Shown here one piece after another: positions 8,009 to 14,767 of a DNA stretch of 39,530 nt (positions are counted from its first letter, which is position 1; every line of letters starts with the position of its first letter). A model generated the notes under the pieces. It had not been told where the DNA came from, did not search any database, and saw nothing but the letters and a program-made list of their open reading frames with translations. Location of the stretch: positions 1 through 39,530 of IMG/VR virus record IMGVR_UViG_3300001041_000036. One strand, given 5' to 3'. Source of the DNA: a virus. A program made the translations under genes and the position numbers.

Positions 8009-8197
8009 TTAATCGGGCCATAAGTAATCGACAGTTTCCTCAAGTGCTTTCGCTATTCGCTTTGCAACAAAAAGAGAAAGATTTGGTTTTAAATCATTTT
8101 CTATTAAACTGATGTGTCGTTGGTTTACTTTTGACAATTTCGAAAGATCATTTTGAGTCAGACCTCTTTTAAGTCTAACCTCCCGGACTCTATTCAT
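8009..8197 (-). CDS. XRE-family HTH regulator
   Basis: 62 residues, essentially one XRE helix-turn-helix domain: REVRLKRGLTQNDLSKLSKV then HISLIENDLKPNLSLF and AKALEETVDYLWPD. The start was set at the ATG with GGTG 7 bases upstream; another ATG two codons upstream is possible. It lies between the candidate attP and the zinc-ribbon gene, and could control integration/excision genes. Confidence 0.8.
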   Translation of the reverse strand: MNRVREVRLKRGLTQNDLSKLSKVNQRHISLIENDLKPNLSLFVAKRIAKALEETVDYLWPD

Positions 8198-8272
8198 ATT
8201 CATCACCACAGGAAATATATTCCACATAGAGGGGTAATACCCTGCTTGCATAAAAAATATTGCCATCAAGTT

Positions 8273-8322
8273 TGTTGTACTAATTAATCACTACCAACGG
8301 GAAGTGGAGAACTAGTACAACA
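8273..8322. other. Candidate attP site of the serine recombinase
   Basis: A 50-bp imperfect inverted repeat lies 2 bases beyond the recombinase stop codon. The outer arms TGTTGTACTA and TAGTACAACA are perfect (10 bp); inner pairing continues with CACT/AGTG and CC/GG, in all 18 of 25 symmetric positions match around a centre at 8297/8298 (AC). Length, symmetry and position beside the integrase gene are those known for attP sites of large serine integrases. An operator of the adjacent XRE protein is an alternative. No T-run follows, so it is not a terminator. Confidence 0.7.
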
Positions 8323-8324
8323 TA

Positions 8325-9657
8325 TTAAATAAAAAAAATATCAAAATGCTTTTCATTGTCGATCTTAATTTCTTTTATTATTCCTCTCCATAGAGTTCTC
8401 TTTTCTGTTTTTTTCAAAGTAATATAAATACTCCTGAAATCACTCTGAAGGAAATCCCTAAGTCCCTGTACATCAATTTTTTCAGATGGAGTCTCGTTAT
8501 TCTTTAGTTGATCAGTGTACATATCGAAATCCTTTTTATACTCATCAATGTCAATGAGATTGTTTATATAAAGCTCCTTTAGCCTAGTTAGTTTATTTTT
8601 TATTACAGATTTATTAACCTTAGGTTTCTTTTGTTGCTCAACTTTGATTTCATAGTCAACGATATACGAATTTATTTCTTCTTCAATGTGATTGATTAAA
8701 TATTCTTCAACGTAGTTCTCGCTAACGGCATATTTACGAGTACACAAACGTCTTTGAACATATTGATAACAACGATAATATTGATATTCTTTATATCCAT
8801 TATGTGTCATCGCTCCGGATAATCGGCTACCGCATTCAGTACAGGTAAGTAAACCGGAAAAGATATAAATTCTGTCGGTTTGATTTCTACGATAAGTCTT
8901 TCTTTTTAATATTTCTTGAACATTATCAAACTGCTTAATTGAAATAAGTGGCTCACAAAAATCTTTAACGTTTTGGAATTCTCCTTTGTATAGTGAGTTA
9001 GAAAGTACCCTTACAACGGAAGAGTAAGATAAATTAACGTCATATTTATCTCGTATATAGGTGATAGTACCCCTTCGGCTTTGGTTTAGCTCAAAATGAT
9101 TAAATATTTCTATAACTAACCAAGTATTATCATTGTCATGCACCACATGTTTTTTCTCGATCTTCAGTCCAATTGGGATAGAACCGGTAATAGCTTCTTT
9201 TCGTTTTACTTTATTTTCGAAAACAAATTTGATGCGTTCGCTTGTTCTGTCAGATTCATCTTGAGCCACTGATAGCATGATATTAATATGTAGCCTACCA
9301 CTGGCCGTTGTGGTGTCGTAATTCTCAAGGATAGCCCTCCATCCCACGTTATGCTTATCTAATGTTTCTTGGATTTTATAATAATCCTTAACACTTCTAA
9401 ACCAACGATCCATTTTCAGGAAAATGATCAAGTCAAGTTTTCCGGCCATAACATCGTCTATCATCCTCATAAATTCTTTACGGCTACTGTACGCCTTCCT
9501 GGCCGTTTGTCCTTCATCTACATATGTATCTACTATTAACATGTCATGCTCTTGCGCATACTTCGTGAGAGCTTCTTTTTGTGACTGGATGGAATATCCG
9601 TGATGAGCCTGTTCCAATGTGCTGTCAAACCCGAATGTATATAGCTACTCGCATCAT
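8325..9657 (-). pseudogene. Large serine recombinase (integrase), 5' end interrupted
   Basis: From the TTG at 9617 to the stop there are 430 codons with resolvase-domain motifs (EQAHHGYSIQSQ, VDTYVDEG, FLKMDRWFRS, SGRLHINIMLSVAQDE), the recombinase domain, a zinc ribbon (CTECGSRLSG...YYRC) and a coiled-coil C-terminus, as in integrases of temperate Bacillota phages. Upstream, an ATG at 9657 reads MMRVAIYIRV then TGA at 9627-9625; the catalytic-serine codons (STLEQ) are in another frame, offset by 4 bases. The TTG start alone would lack the catalytic serine. The true start and first twelve codons lie at 10400-10365, beyond an HNH gene. Either the gene is broken or expression needs splicing or frameshifting. 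Confidence 0.85.
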
Positions 9658-10301
9658 TCAGTGATCATCCCCTTTTTTATTCTATGGTGCTCCATTGCAT
9701 GTTCTCTATGCGACTGGAACAACCTCAAATTTTCTATTTCATTATTTACTTTGTCTTCATCAATATGATGGACAATTTCATTATCAGTTAAGTATCTCCC
9801 AAGTAATTCCTCCATAACTAGCCTATGCTGGTAAACGTAACCACGATTATCACAATGAGGGTGACTGGGCATTTTAATTTCTACATAGCCATTTCCCTTA
9901 ATATGTTTACCTCCTTTCCAGTTTCCGCTATTTTCACCTTTTCTACCGTGTGAAGCCTTTTCTGCCTCTGGCATTACTCTTCCCTTAGACCAATGGCACC
10001 CCCTGGTTTTAATTGTTGCTTTTAGCCTTTCACTTTGTTCTCTCTTGTATTCATCAGTGAATCTCAGGCCATACATCCCATTCTTTTCCCCTGATCTGTC
10101 ATAAATCTTTAACGCTTCTTCCAGACTGCGCGTTTCGATATTATATTTTTTTAAATGACTATGAATGGTCATGGCGGTCACATTAAGTAATTTTGCAATA
10201 TTCGTACATCCTAATTTTTCGTTTGTGTAAAAATTGTTCAAGGTTTCCTTTAGATCTCTTCCTTCGTCCATAAACCTAATTTCTAATTTTGATACAGCCA
10301 T
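9654..10301 (-). CDS. HNH homing-type endonuclease inside the recombinase gene
   Basis: 215 residues. N-terminal HTH-like part (NIAKLLNVTAMTIHSHL), a NUMOD3-like DNA-binding motif (GEKNGMYGLRF) at about residue 72, and a C-terminal HNH_3-type nuclease (HRLVMEELLGRYL, EIVHHIDEDKVNNEIENL). These are features of mobile phage homing endonucleases. The start at 10301 gives a good AAAGGG spacing. Its stop overlaps an ATG that begins a second copy of the recombinase N-terminus (ATGA). It sits exactly between the two parts of the serine recombinase. Confidence 0.85.
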   Translation of the reverse strand: MAVSKLEIRFMDEGRDLKETLNNFYTNEKLGCTNIAKLLNVTAMTIHSHLKKYNIETRSLEEALKIYDRSGEKNGMYGLRFTDEYKREQSERLKATIKTRGCHWSKGRVMPEAEKASHGRKGENSGNWKGGKHIKGNGYVEIKMPSHPHCDNRGYVYQHRLVMEELLGRYLTDNEIVHHIDEDKVNNEIENLRLFQSHREHAMEHHRIKKGMITE

Positions 10302-10325
10302 AATATACATCCCTTTTGGTTCACA

Positions 10326-10343
10326 CTCTAATATATATTAGAG
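10326..10343. repeat. 18-bp perfect palindrome
   Basis: CTCTAATATATATTAGAG reads the same on both strands. It is 25 bases upstream of the HNH start codon, inside the insert in the recombinase gene. Could be an operator, a promoter element or the hairpin end of the insert. Confidence 0.6.
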
Positions 10344-10350
10344 CATTTTA

Positions 10351-10364
10351 TGATTATATAATCA
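10351..10364. repeat. 14-bp perfect palindrome at the insert edge
   Basis: TGATTATATAATCA is perfectly palindromic and starts (minus strand) with the TGA that ends the 12-codon recombinase 5' fragment, i.e. within two bases of the inferred insertion junction. It lies 7 bases from the 18-bp palindrome. Confidence 0.6.
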
Positions 10365-10400
10365 AGTGCTTACCCGAATGTAGACGGCTGTTCTAATCAT
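10362..10400 (-). pseudogene. Original 5' end of the serine recombinase gene
   Basis: Read leftward, ATG at 10400 encodes MIRTAVYIRVST then TGA. This is the classic N-terminus of a serine recombinase (beta strand, Arg, catalytic Ser in RVST). AAGGAG with a 7-base spacing stands upstream. The frame agrees with that of the recombinase body: joining AGCAC (10370-10366) to ATTGG (from 9618) gives RVSTLEQAHHGYS without a break and a 442-residue protein. A 747-base insert separates them. Confidence 0.8.
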
Positions 10401-10442
10401 AAAAAATCTCCTTACCTAAATTTTATGTAAATGACATTACCG

Positions 10443-10838
10443 CTACGCTCTTTTAGCCTGGCTGACGTACTCTTCTCTTGCAGCAGCCTCTTCGTCTAAT
10501 TTAAGCTCGACAATGCCTAGTACCTTCATTTGGTTGTCGTGGGATAGTTTACGCCATGAAGTGATTAGTTTTTGTTCGTCGTTGGATAGCTCAATAGATG
10601 GGCTTTCATGCACACAACTTTTTTCAGCTCCTAAAAGCCATGCGATATCAACGTCGAGTGCATCTGCGAATTCGTTTAACTTAGACGTTGTAGCGTCTTC
10701 CACTTTCCCGGATTCGTACTTAGATACGCTTCCCTCGGAAAGATTAACCTTTAGTCCTAGTTGTTTCTGGGTTAGAGATAGGATCTTTCGCCTTGACCTT
10801 ATCCTACTACCTATTTTTACATAATTTAGAAGAACCAT
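10443..10838 (-). CDS. CI-like XRE repressor
   Basis: 131 residues from ATG with GGGGG 7 bases upstream. N-terminal XRE HTH (RRKILSLTQKQLGLKVNLSE, SVSKYESGKVEDAT, LDVDIAWLLGAE) and a short helical C-terminal part instead of a protease domain. Divergent from a Cro-like gene with promoters for both and inverted repeats between them, so it is the likely lysogeny repressor. Lack of a LexA-type peptidase suggests induction by antirepressor rather than RecA-stimulated self-cleavage (inference). Confidence 0.8.
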   Translation of the reverse strand: MVLLNYVKIGSRIRSRRKILSLTQKQLGLKVNLSEGSVSKYESGKVEDATTSKLNEFADALDVDIAWLLGAEKSCVHESPSIELSNDEQKLITSWRKLSHDNQMKVLGIVELKLDEEAAAREEYVSQAKRA

Positions 10839-10863
10839 TCCATTACCCCCATTTCTTAGCAAC

Positions 10864-10892
10864 ATAATACAATAAATTTTCGTCTAAATCAA
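10864..10892 (-). promoter_or_regulatory. Leftward promoter of the repressor
   Basis: On the minus strand TTGATT, 17-base spacer, TATTAT, about 25 bases upstream of the repressor start codon. Confidence 0.75.
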
Positions 10893-10931
10893 TATTATTA
10901 TGAAAAATCCTGTAAATATTTCGTTTGGCTA

Positions 10932-10960
10932 TTGATTTTTAAATACTCAAATGATATATT
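10932..10960 (+). promoter_or_regulatory. Rightward early promoter
   Basis: TTGATT, 17-base spacer, TATATT with an extended -10 TG (TGATATATT). It faces the Cro-like gene and heads the long early operon; the operator-like repeat lies just downstream of the expected start site. Confidence 0.8.
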
Positions 10961-10968
10961 TACTTTAG

Positions 10969-10989
10969 AAACTTTCGTTGAAAGAAAGT
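10969..10989. promoter_or_regulatory. Operator-like inverted repeat
   Basis: AAACTTTC, 3 bases, GAAAGAAAGT: an inverted repeat overlapping the start region of the early promoter. The same AAACTTTC half-site recurs at 11219-11241, which supports a role as repressor/Cro binding site. Confidence 0.55.
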
Positions 10990-11008
10990 GCAAAAAGGGG
11001 GGAACGAA

Positions 11009-11257
11009 GTGATTTATCACAAGAAAGAGTTTGAGAAAAAGTTAATAGACAAAGACCTTAATCGTAAGAAATTGGCTGAAAAACTCGGGATAACTGCGAA
11101 CACTTTACATTCAAAAATTGAAGACACGGGGTCAGAGTTTAAGCTTTCTCATGCTCAAAAGATTGCCGATATCTTAGACATGACGACATCTGAATTCCTG
11201 TTAATTTTTTTTAACAAAAAACTTTCTCCTGACGAAAGTTTGACGAAGGTCAGCTAG
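11009..11257 (+). CDS. Cro-like HTH protein
   Basis: 82 residues from GTG with AAGGGGGG upstream. One HTH domain (DLNRKKLAEKLGITANTLHSK, LSHAQKIADILDMTTSEFL). First gene of the early operon and divergent from the CI-like repressor, so probably a Cro-type repressor. A GTG seven codons upstream overlaps the operator and was rejected. Confidence 0.75.
   Translation: MIYHKKEFEKKLIDKDLNRKKLAEKLGITANTLHSKIEDTGSEFKLSHAQKIADILDMTTSEFLLIFFNKKLSPDESLTKVS
11219..11241. promoter_or_regulatory. Second operator-like inverted repeat
   Basis: AAACTTTC, 7 bases, GAAAGTTT: perfect 8-bp arms near the 3' end of the Cro-like gene and about 30 bases before the next start. Shares its half-site with the repeat at 10969-10989. 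Confidence 0.5.
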
Positions 11258-11271
11258 AGGGGGCATATGTC

Positions 11272-12057
11272 TTGGTAATTACATCAAAGCTAGTTCAGGG
11301 TGGAAAATTCAGGGTATTAGAAAGCGGAGTTATATACAAAATTAAAGACGGCAAGGAAACATTGGCGAACATTGTTATGACCACTAGGCTTAAAAAATAT
11401 GGGATTGTAAGTTTTACCGAAAATTCCAAGCAGAAACATTATTATGTCCATAGATTAGTTGCCGAAGCATTTTGCGAAAACCCAAACAACTATCAACAGG
11501 TTAACCATTTAGACGGGAACACGCTAAACAATATTCCAAGTAATTTGGAATGGTGTACCCCAAGTCAAAATATTATCCATGCATACAAAACCGGATTAAT
11601 AGACCGAATCAAATATACCGAACCATGCCAAGTATGTGGTCAGCCAACTCACTCAAAGGATGGAGTGTGTTCAATATGTAATCGAGAGATGTTGAGTCAA
11701 GCACATACAGACGGTGCTTTGTCAGAGTTAAGAGAAAGGCTATCGATTATAAATCCAGAGTCACTGAACCAAAGACAAGCTGAAATCTTATCACTTAGAC
11801 TAGAAGGTAAGACGCTTCAAGAAATAGGCGATAAATTCAAAATGACCAGGCAAGGTGTGGATCAAATCATAGGGGGCTTGCTAGTAAGAAGTATCTCTCC
11901 GATTAAAAAAAATCACTTAATTGGGAAAGAGCGTAAAAGACTGTTAGCAAAGATATCAAAGAAAGAGGGCAAGGTTAAGGCGGCACTCGACATGGTTGAG
12001 GAATTAAAAAGGGAAATAAGATCACTTAAGGGATTACTAGCTGAATTTCCGGGATAA
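11272..12057 (+). CDS. HNH_3 endonuclease fused to zinc ribbon and sigma-70 region-4-like HTH
   Basis: 261 residues from TTG with AGAGGGGG upstream. Residues ~10-115: HNH_3-type nuclease region (YYVHRLVAEAFCENP, QVNHLDGNTLNNIPSNLEW, PSQNIIHAY). Residues ~119-142: CQVCG...CSICN zinc ribbon. Residues ~165-205: sigma region-4-like HTH (LNQRQAEILSLRLEGKTLQEIG then MTRQGVDQI). The C-terminus is a coiled coil. May be a homing-type nuclease or a DNA-binding regulator; the operon position right after Cro is typical for regulators. Confidence 0.7.
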   Translation: MVITSKLVQGGKFRVLESGVIYKIKDGKETLANIVMTTRLKKYGIVSFTENSKQKHYYVHRLVAEAFCENPNNYQQVNHLDGNTLNNIPSNLEWCTPSQNIIHAYKTGLIDRIKYTEPCQVCGQPTHSKDGVCSICNREMLSQAHTDGALSELRERLSIINPESLNQRQAEILSLRLEGKTLQEIGDKFKMTRQGVDQIIGGLLVRSISPIKKNHLIGKERKRLLAKISKKEGKVKAALDMVEELKREIRSLKGLLAEFPG

Positions 12058-12152
12058 AGAATGTCTCAGGGGATGATGTTGAGAGAATTTGTATTGCGCT
12101 GAAAGTACCAGCAGACGAATTCATTAAGCCGGAATTAGTAGAGATTAGATAG
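12045..12152 (+). pseudogene. Remnant of an XRE-type HTH gene
   Basis: An open frame without a start codon ends DDVERICIALKVPADEFIK...EIR, the typical C-terminal part of a one-domain XRE regulator. It overlaps the end of the preceding gene in a different frame. Probably a 3' remnant left by a recombination event. Confidence 0.4.
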
Positions 12153-12170
12153 TGGATAAGGAGAGGGCAA

Positions 12171-12815
12171 ATGAAAATTCGTACTGAAATATGGCTTGAT
12201 CATGAAATTAGATTTGTGGAAATCAAGCCGAGAAATTGGTGGGCTGTTGCGGTTGATGTTTGTAAGGCTTTGGATTTGAAACAGGTAACGAAAGCCCTAA
12301 AAGGTTTATCCTCCCCCGGGGTTACTACTAGTAAGGTAGGGGTGGAGACAGGAAAGAAAAAAGATGGTACACCTGCTATTCAAATAGTAGAACTAAATCT
12401 AATCGATACCAAAAATATTTATCGACTCGTTTTCAAAAGTCGCAAGAAAGAAGCTATCCAATTCCAGGATTGGGTATTTGATATTATCGAAACACTCCGT
12501 AATGCGGCTGGCCTCGAAGGATTTCAAATATTCCGCACTCTTGACAAGGAGCACCAAATAAAAACCATGGATGTTCTGAAACGAGGATTGAGTAACCCAG
12601 TAAGAGTTGACTACATCAAAGCAAATCAGATTGCCAACAAAGCCGTATCTAACATGTTTGGCTATCCGAAGATGGTTAAGAAGGACGAAATGACTCCCGA
12701 AATGCTCATACCTCGCCAGGAAGTTCTTGACGAAACCGTAAACCTAATGGCTGTCAAGGATAAATTCGGGCTGGATCTGTCGGTTAGTAAAACTGTTTAC
12801 GAGAGGTATCACTAA
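12171..12815 (+). CDS. BRO-N family antirepressor
   Basis: 214 residues, AAGGAGAGGG site. Residues ~1-115 form a BRO-N domain (EIRFVEIKPRNWWAVAVDVCKAL, NIYRLVFKSRKKEAIQFQDW, VFDIIETLR; the last two are consecutive). The C-terminal ~100 residues (VDYIKANQIANKAVSNMFG, MTPEML) match the DNA-binding/antirepressor tail found with BRO-N in phages. Likely counteracts the repressor during induction. Confidence 0.8.
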   Translation: MKIRTEIWLDHEIRFVEIKPRNWWAVAVDVCKALDLKQVTKALKGLSSPGVTTSKVGVETGKKKDGTPAIQIVELNLIDTKNIYRLVFKSRKKEAIQFQDWVFDIIETLRNAAGLEGFQIFRTLDKEHQIKTMDVLKRGLSNPVRVDYIKANQIANKAVSNMFGYPKMVKKDEMTPEMLIPRQEVLDETVNLMAVKDKFGLDLSVSKTVYERYH

Positions 12816-13081
12816 TGGTTGAGTTAAGTGGAGAAGTTCACTGCCAATGCTGTATGTGCCCCAAGGAGATATGGAAACCATCCATTAAAAACTACCAAGG
12901 AGACGAGTGTGAACTCTACGACTCATTCAGTTCTCTTATTGAAGATGATATGACACCCGAAGAACTTACCGTCATAACCATAACCGAATTGCCAAAAGAA
13001 TACCCAGATATCGAGGACATAAATGCATTGACCAAAGAGCTAGTAGGAATAGCCATTGAATGTGGCTTTATTACACCCTAA
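12815..13081 (+). CDS. Hypothetical cysteine-containing protein
   Basis: 88 residues, TAATG overlap with the antirepressor gene. N-terminal CQCCMC cluster could bind metal; the rest is acidic. No family recognised. Confidence 0.5.
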   Translation: MVELSGEVHCQCCMCPKEIWKPSIKNYQGDECELYDSFSSLIEDDMTPEELTVITITELPKEYPDIEDINALTKELVGIAIECGFITP

Positions 13082-13122
13082 CCAAATCTCATCTCAACTT
13101 AATTAATAAGGAGGAAAAACAA

Positions 13123-13344
13123 ATGACAAACACTATCAACCCAAAAGAGACTGAACAAAAGGTGCAAGCTTCTGCTCAGTCAATGTGCATGATTTGCGGA
13201 AAAAAAGATCACGTAGAGGGTGCAAGATGCTGTAGCCATTGCGGTCAAAGTTTCATTAATCCACCTCAACAAAAGTGCGAATGTGGCAGGTGGAAGCACA
13301 GTAGGAAAAATTACTGTTCAGACTGTGGAAATAAGAATTGGTGA
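13123..13344 (+). CDS. Double zinc-ribbon protein
   Basis: 73 residues from ATG with AAGGAGG upstream. Four CxxC-type pairs: CMICG, CSHCG, CECG, CSDCG, i.e. two zinc ribbons. It ends 4 bases from a convergent gene that also encodes a double zinc ribbon. Function unknown; such proteins often mediate nucleic acid or protein contacts. Confidence 0.65.
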   Translation: MTNTINPKETEQKVQASAQSMCMICGKKDHVEGARCCSHCGQSFINPPQQKCECGRWKHSRKNYCSDCGNKNW

Positions 13345-13348
13345 TTAG

Positions 13349-13540
13349 TTAGCTATGAGCAGCTATACTTCCCAATGTATCCGGTTCCCTAAGATCGTCT
13401 TTCCCACAATTAGGGCAAAGCTTGGTGTCAATAGACACCTCAGAGCGACAATGATTACAGACTAACTTTTGGGCAGCCTCACATGAGGTACAGAAGTTGG
13501 CTCCATCGTCTAACATAGTTTCACATTTTACACATTTCAT
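13349..13540 (-). CDS. Double zinc-ribbon protein (convergent)
   Basis: 63 residues, GAGAGGTGGTG site. Cysteine pairs CVKC, CTSC, CNHC, CPNC give two zinc ribbons of the DZR type. It is the only leftward gene inside the rightward early operon, facing the preceding zinc-ribbon gene, which suggests separate acquisition. Confidence 0.65.
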   Translation of the reverse strand: MKCVKCETMLDDGANFCTSCEAAQKLVCNHCRSEVSIDTKLCPNCGKDDLREPDTLGSIAAHS

Positions 13541-13640
13541 TTAGGTTCACCACCTCTCTATATCTTGTCAACTTCGACGCGAGAGGGGAAAAGCCTGTAA
13601 AACTTTGCGAAAAAGCTGATATAGGGAGAAAGGAGGACGC

Positions 13641-13772
13641 ATGAATATAAATATACTCTTTGAAACCTTAGCTAAAATTATCGGGGAACGTGAAGGTATA
13701 GATATTACGGTGGTGTCGGTTTCTGCCAACAAGCCGGAAACAGGTGTAGGATTTGGATCCTTTAATCAGTAA
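13641..13772 (+). CDS. Hypothetical small protein
   Basis: 43 residues, very good AAGGAGGACGC site. Sequence starts MNINILFETLAKIIGERE; pattern of helix plus strand, no family recognised. Overlaps the next gene by 20 bases. Confidence 0.5.
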   Translation: MNINILFETLAKIIGEREGIDITVVSVSANKPETGVGFGSFNQ

Positions 13773-14022
13773 GACGGTTCAGGGTAAGTATTTGAGTCAG
13801 GATGACAAGCTTATTAAAAGAAAGCGAGACACTAACATGCTAAAATCCATCCTCGAACAAACAACAGGCCCGCTAACCCCATCCCAATTCGCTCACCTCA
13901 TGGACCTAACCACGACTGACATCAGAGTAAACAACATTGGATTCAAGCGCAGGACGAGCATGGCATATGTTATCAGAGTGGCAGAGATTAGTTTTAGGAT
14001 TTTAACTAGGTGGGAGGAGTAA
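13753..14022 (+). CDS. Hypothetical protein, possible HTH
   Basis: Up to 89 residues from a TTG at 13753 (start uncertain). Contains LTPSQFAHLMDLTTTDIRVN, a possible short HTH. Basic overall. No family recognised. The next ribosome binding site overlaps its end. Confidence 0.45.
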   Translation: MDPLISKTVQGKYLSQDDKLIKRKRDTNMLKSILEQTTGPLTPSQFAHLMDLTTTDIRVNNIGFKRRTSMAYVIRVAEISFRILTRWEE

Positions 14023-14024
14023 TT

Positions 14025-14207
14025 ATGGATAAATATCGCGGAAAGTACAAGAAGTGCCGAACGTGTATACACTCTATCGAACCTTTAATGGTAATGGTAC
14101 TCGTAAGGGAATCGTGCCCAAATAAGCACAAGTTTTCGGGTGGGGATATGGTGGATAAGTACACATGCAAAAAGTGTGAACATTTTGAAGAGAAAGAGGG
14201 AAGTTAA
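14025..14207 (+). CDS. Four-cysteine zinc protein
   Basis: 60 residues from ATG with GGGAGGAG (spacing 6). CRTC near the N-terminus, a middle C, and CKKC near the C-terminus suggest one zinc site. No family recognised. Confidence 0.5.
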   Translation: MDKYRGKYKKCRTCIHSIEPLMVMVLVRESCPNKHKFSGGDMVDKYTCKKCEHFEEKEGS

Positions 14208-14209
14208 AT

Positions 14210-14767
14210 ATGTAAATTGGAGATTTTGTTAAAGGAAAGCCAAACAACGGATATGGCATCACGAACGAGGATATGACGAGGGGTGTTGTGGTTGAGATAT
14301 TATCCGGTGATCGTATTAAAGTTAAAGTTATGGATCATGTAGATGGCGGAACTGGTATGTATGAGGTTAGTGCTGTCGGATTCGAATTAATAGGCCACCA
14401 AAAGAAGTTTGACAGGCCAGAAGTCTTGGAACTACTTAAAAACGGATACAAGAAAGCAATATTGGATTACGACCTTAGCGATGCAGACCTTAGCGATGCA
14501 GACCTTAGCGGTGCAGACCTTAGCGGTGCAGACCTTGATTTCTCTTGTTTGCCACTAAGATGCGGAGGACTTCGTTGGAAAATCGATAAACGTCTGGCTT
14601 GTCAATTAGCTTACCATCTCTGTTCTATGCAGTGTGACGATAAGGAATATTTGAAGATGCGGGATTCGGTTCTCGGTTTTGCGAACCAATTTCACAGGGT
14701 TAATGAGTGCGGAAGACTAAATAACCAAGATAAAGAAGAGTGCTTATTAAGGGAGGATATTAATTGA
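14210..14767 (+). pseudogene. Pentapeptide-repeat protein with TAA as second codon
   Basis: The expected start ATG at 14210 (GAGGGAAG upstream) is followed at once by TAA; the same frame then runs on as IGDFVKGKPNNGYGITNED and through to 14767. Related phage proteins begin MKIGD..., so AAA to TAA is the likely change. Translation could only restart at ATT 14216 or ATG 14273 (164 residues). Contents: N-terminal beta domain, four A(D/N)LSx pentapeptide repeats (residues ~67-87 of the short form) and a C-terminal helical region (CLPLRCGGLRWKIDKRLACQ). Confidence 0.65.
14471..14530 (+). repeat. Four 15-bp tandem repeats
   Basis: Unit GACCTTAGCGATGCA repeated four times (units 3 and 4 have GGT for GAT). 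They encode the pentapeptide repeats and are identical enough to allow copy-number change by slippage. Confidence 0.9.

Noticed and set aside
9624-10370. Self-splicing group I or II intron in the recombinase gene
   Set aside because: Only about 95 bases of the 747-base insert are outside the HNH gene, too few for a catalytic core. In-frame junctions do not give the U-before and G-last pattern of group I, and no GUGYG group II start is present.
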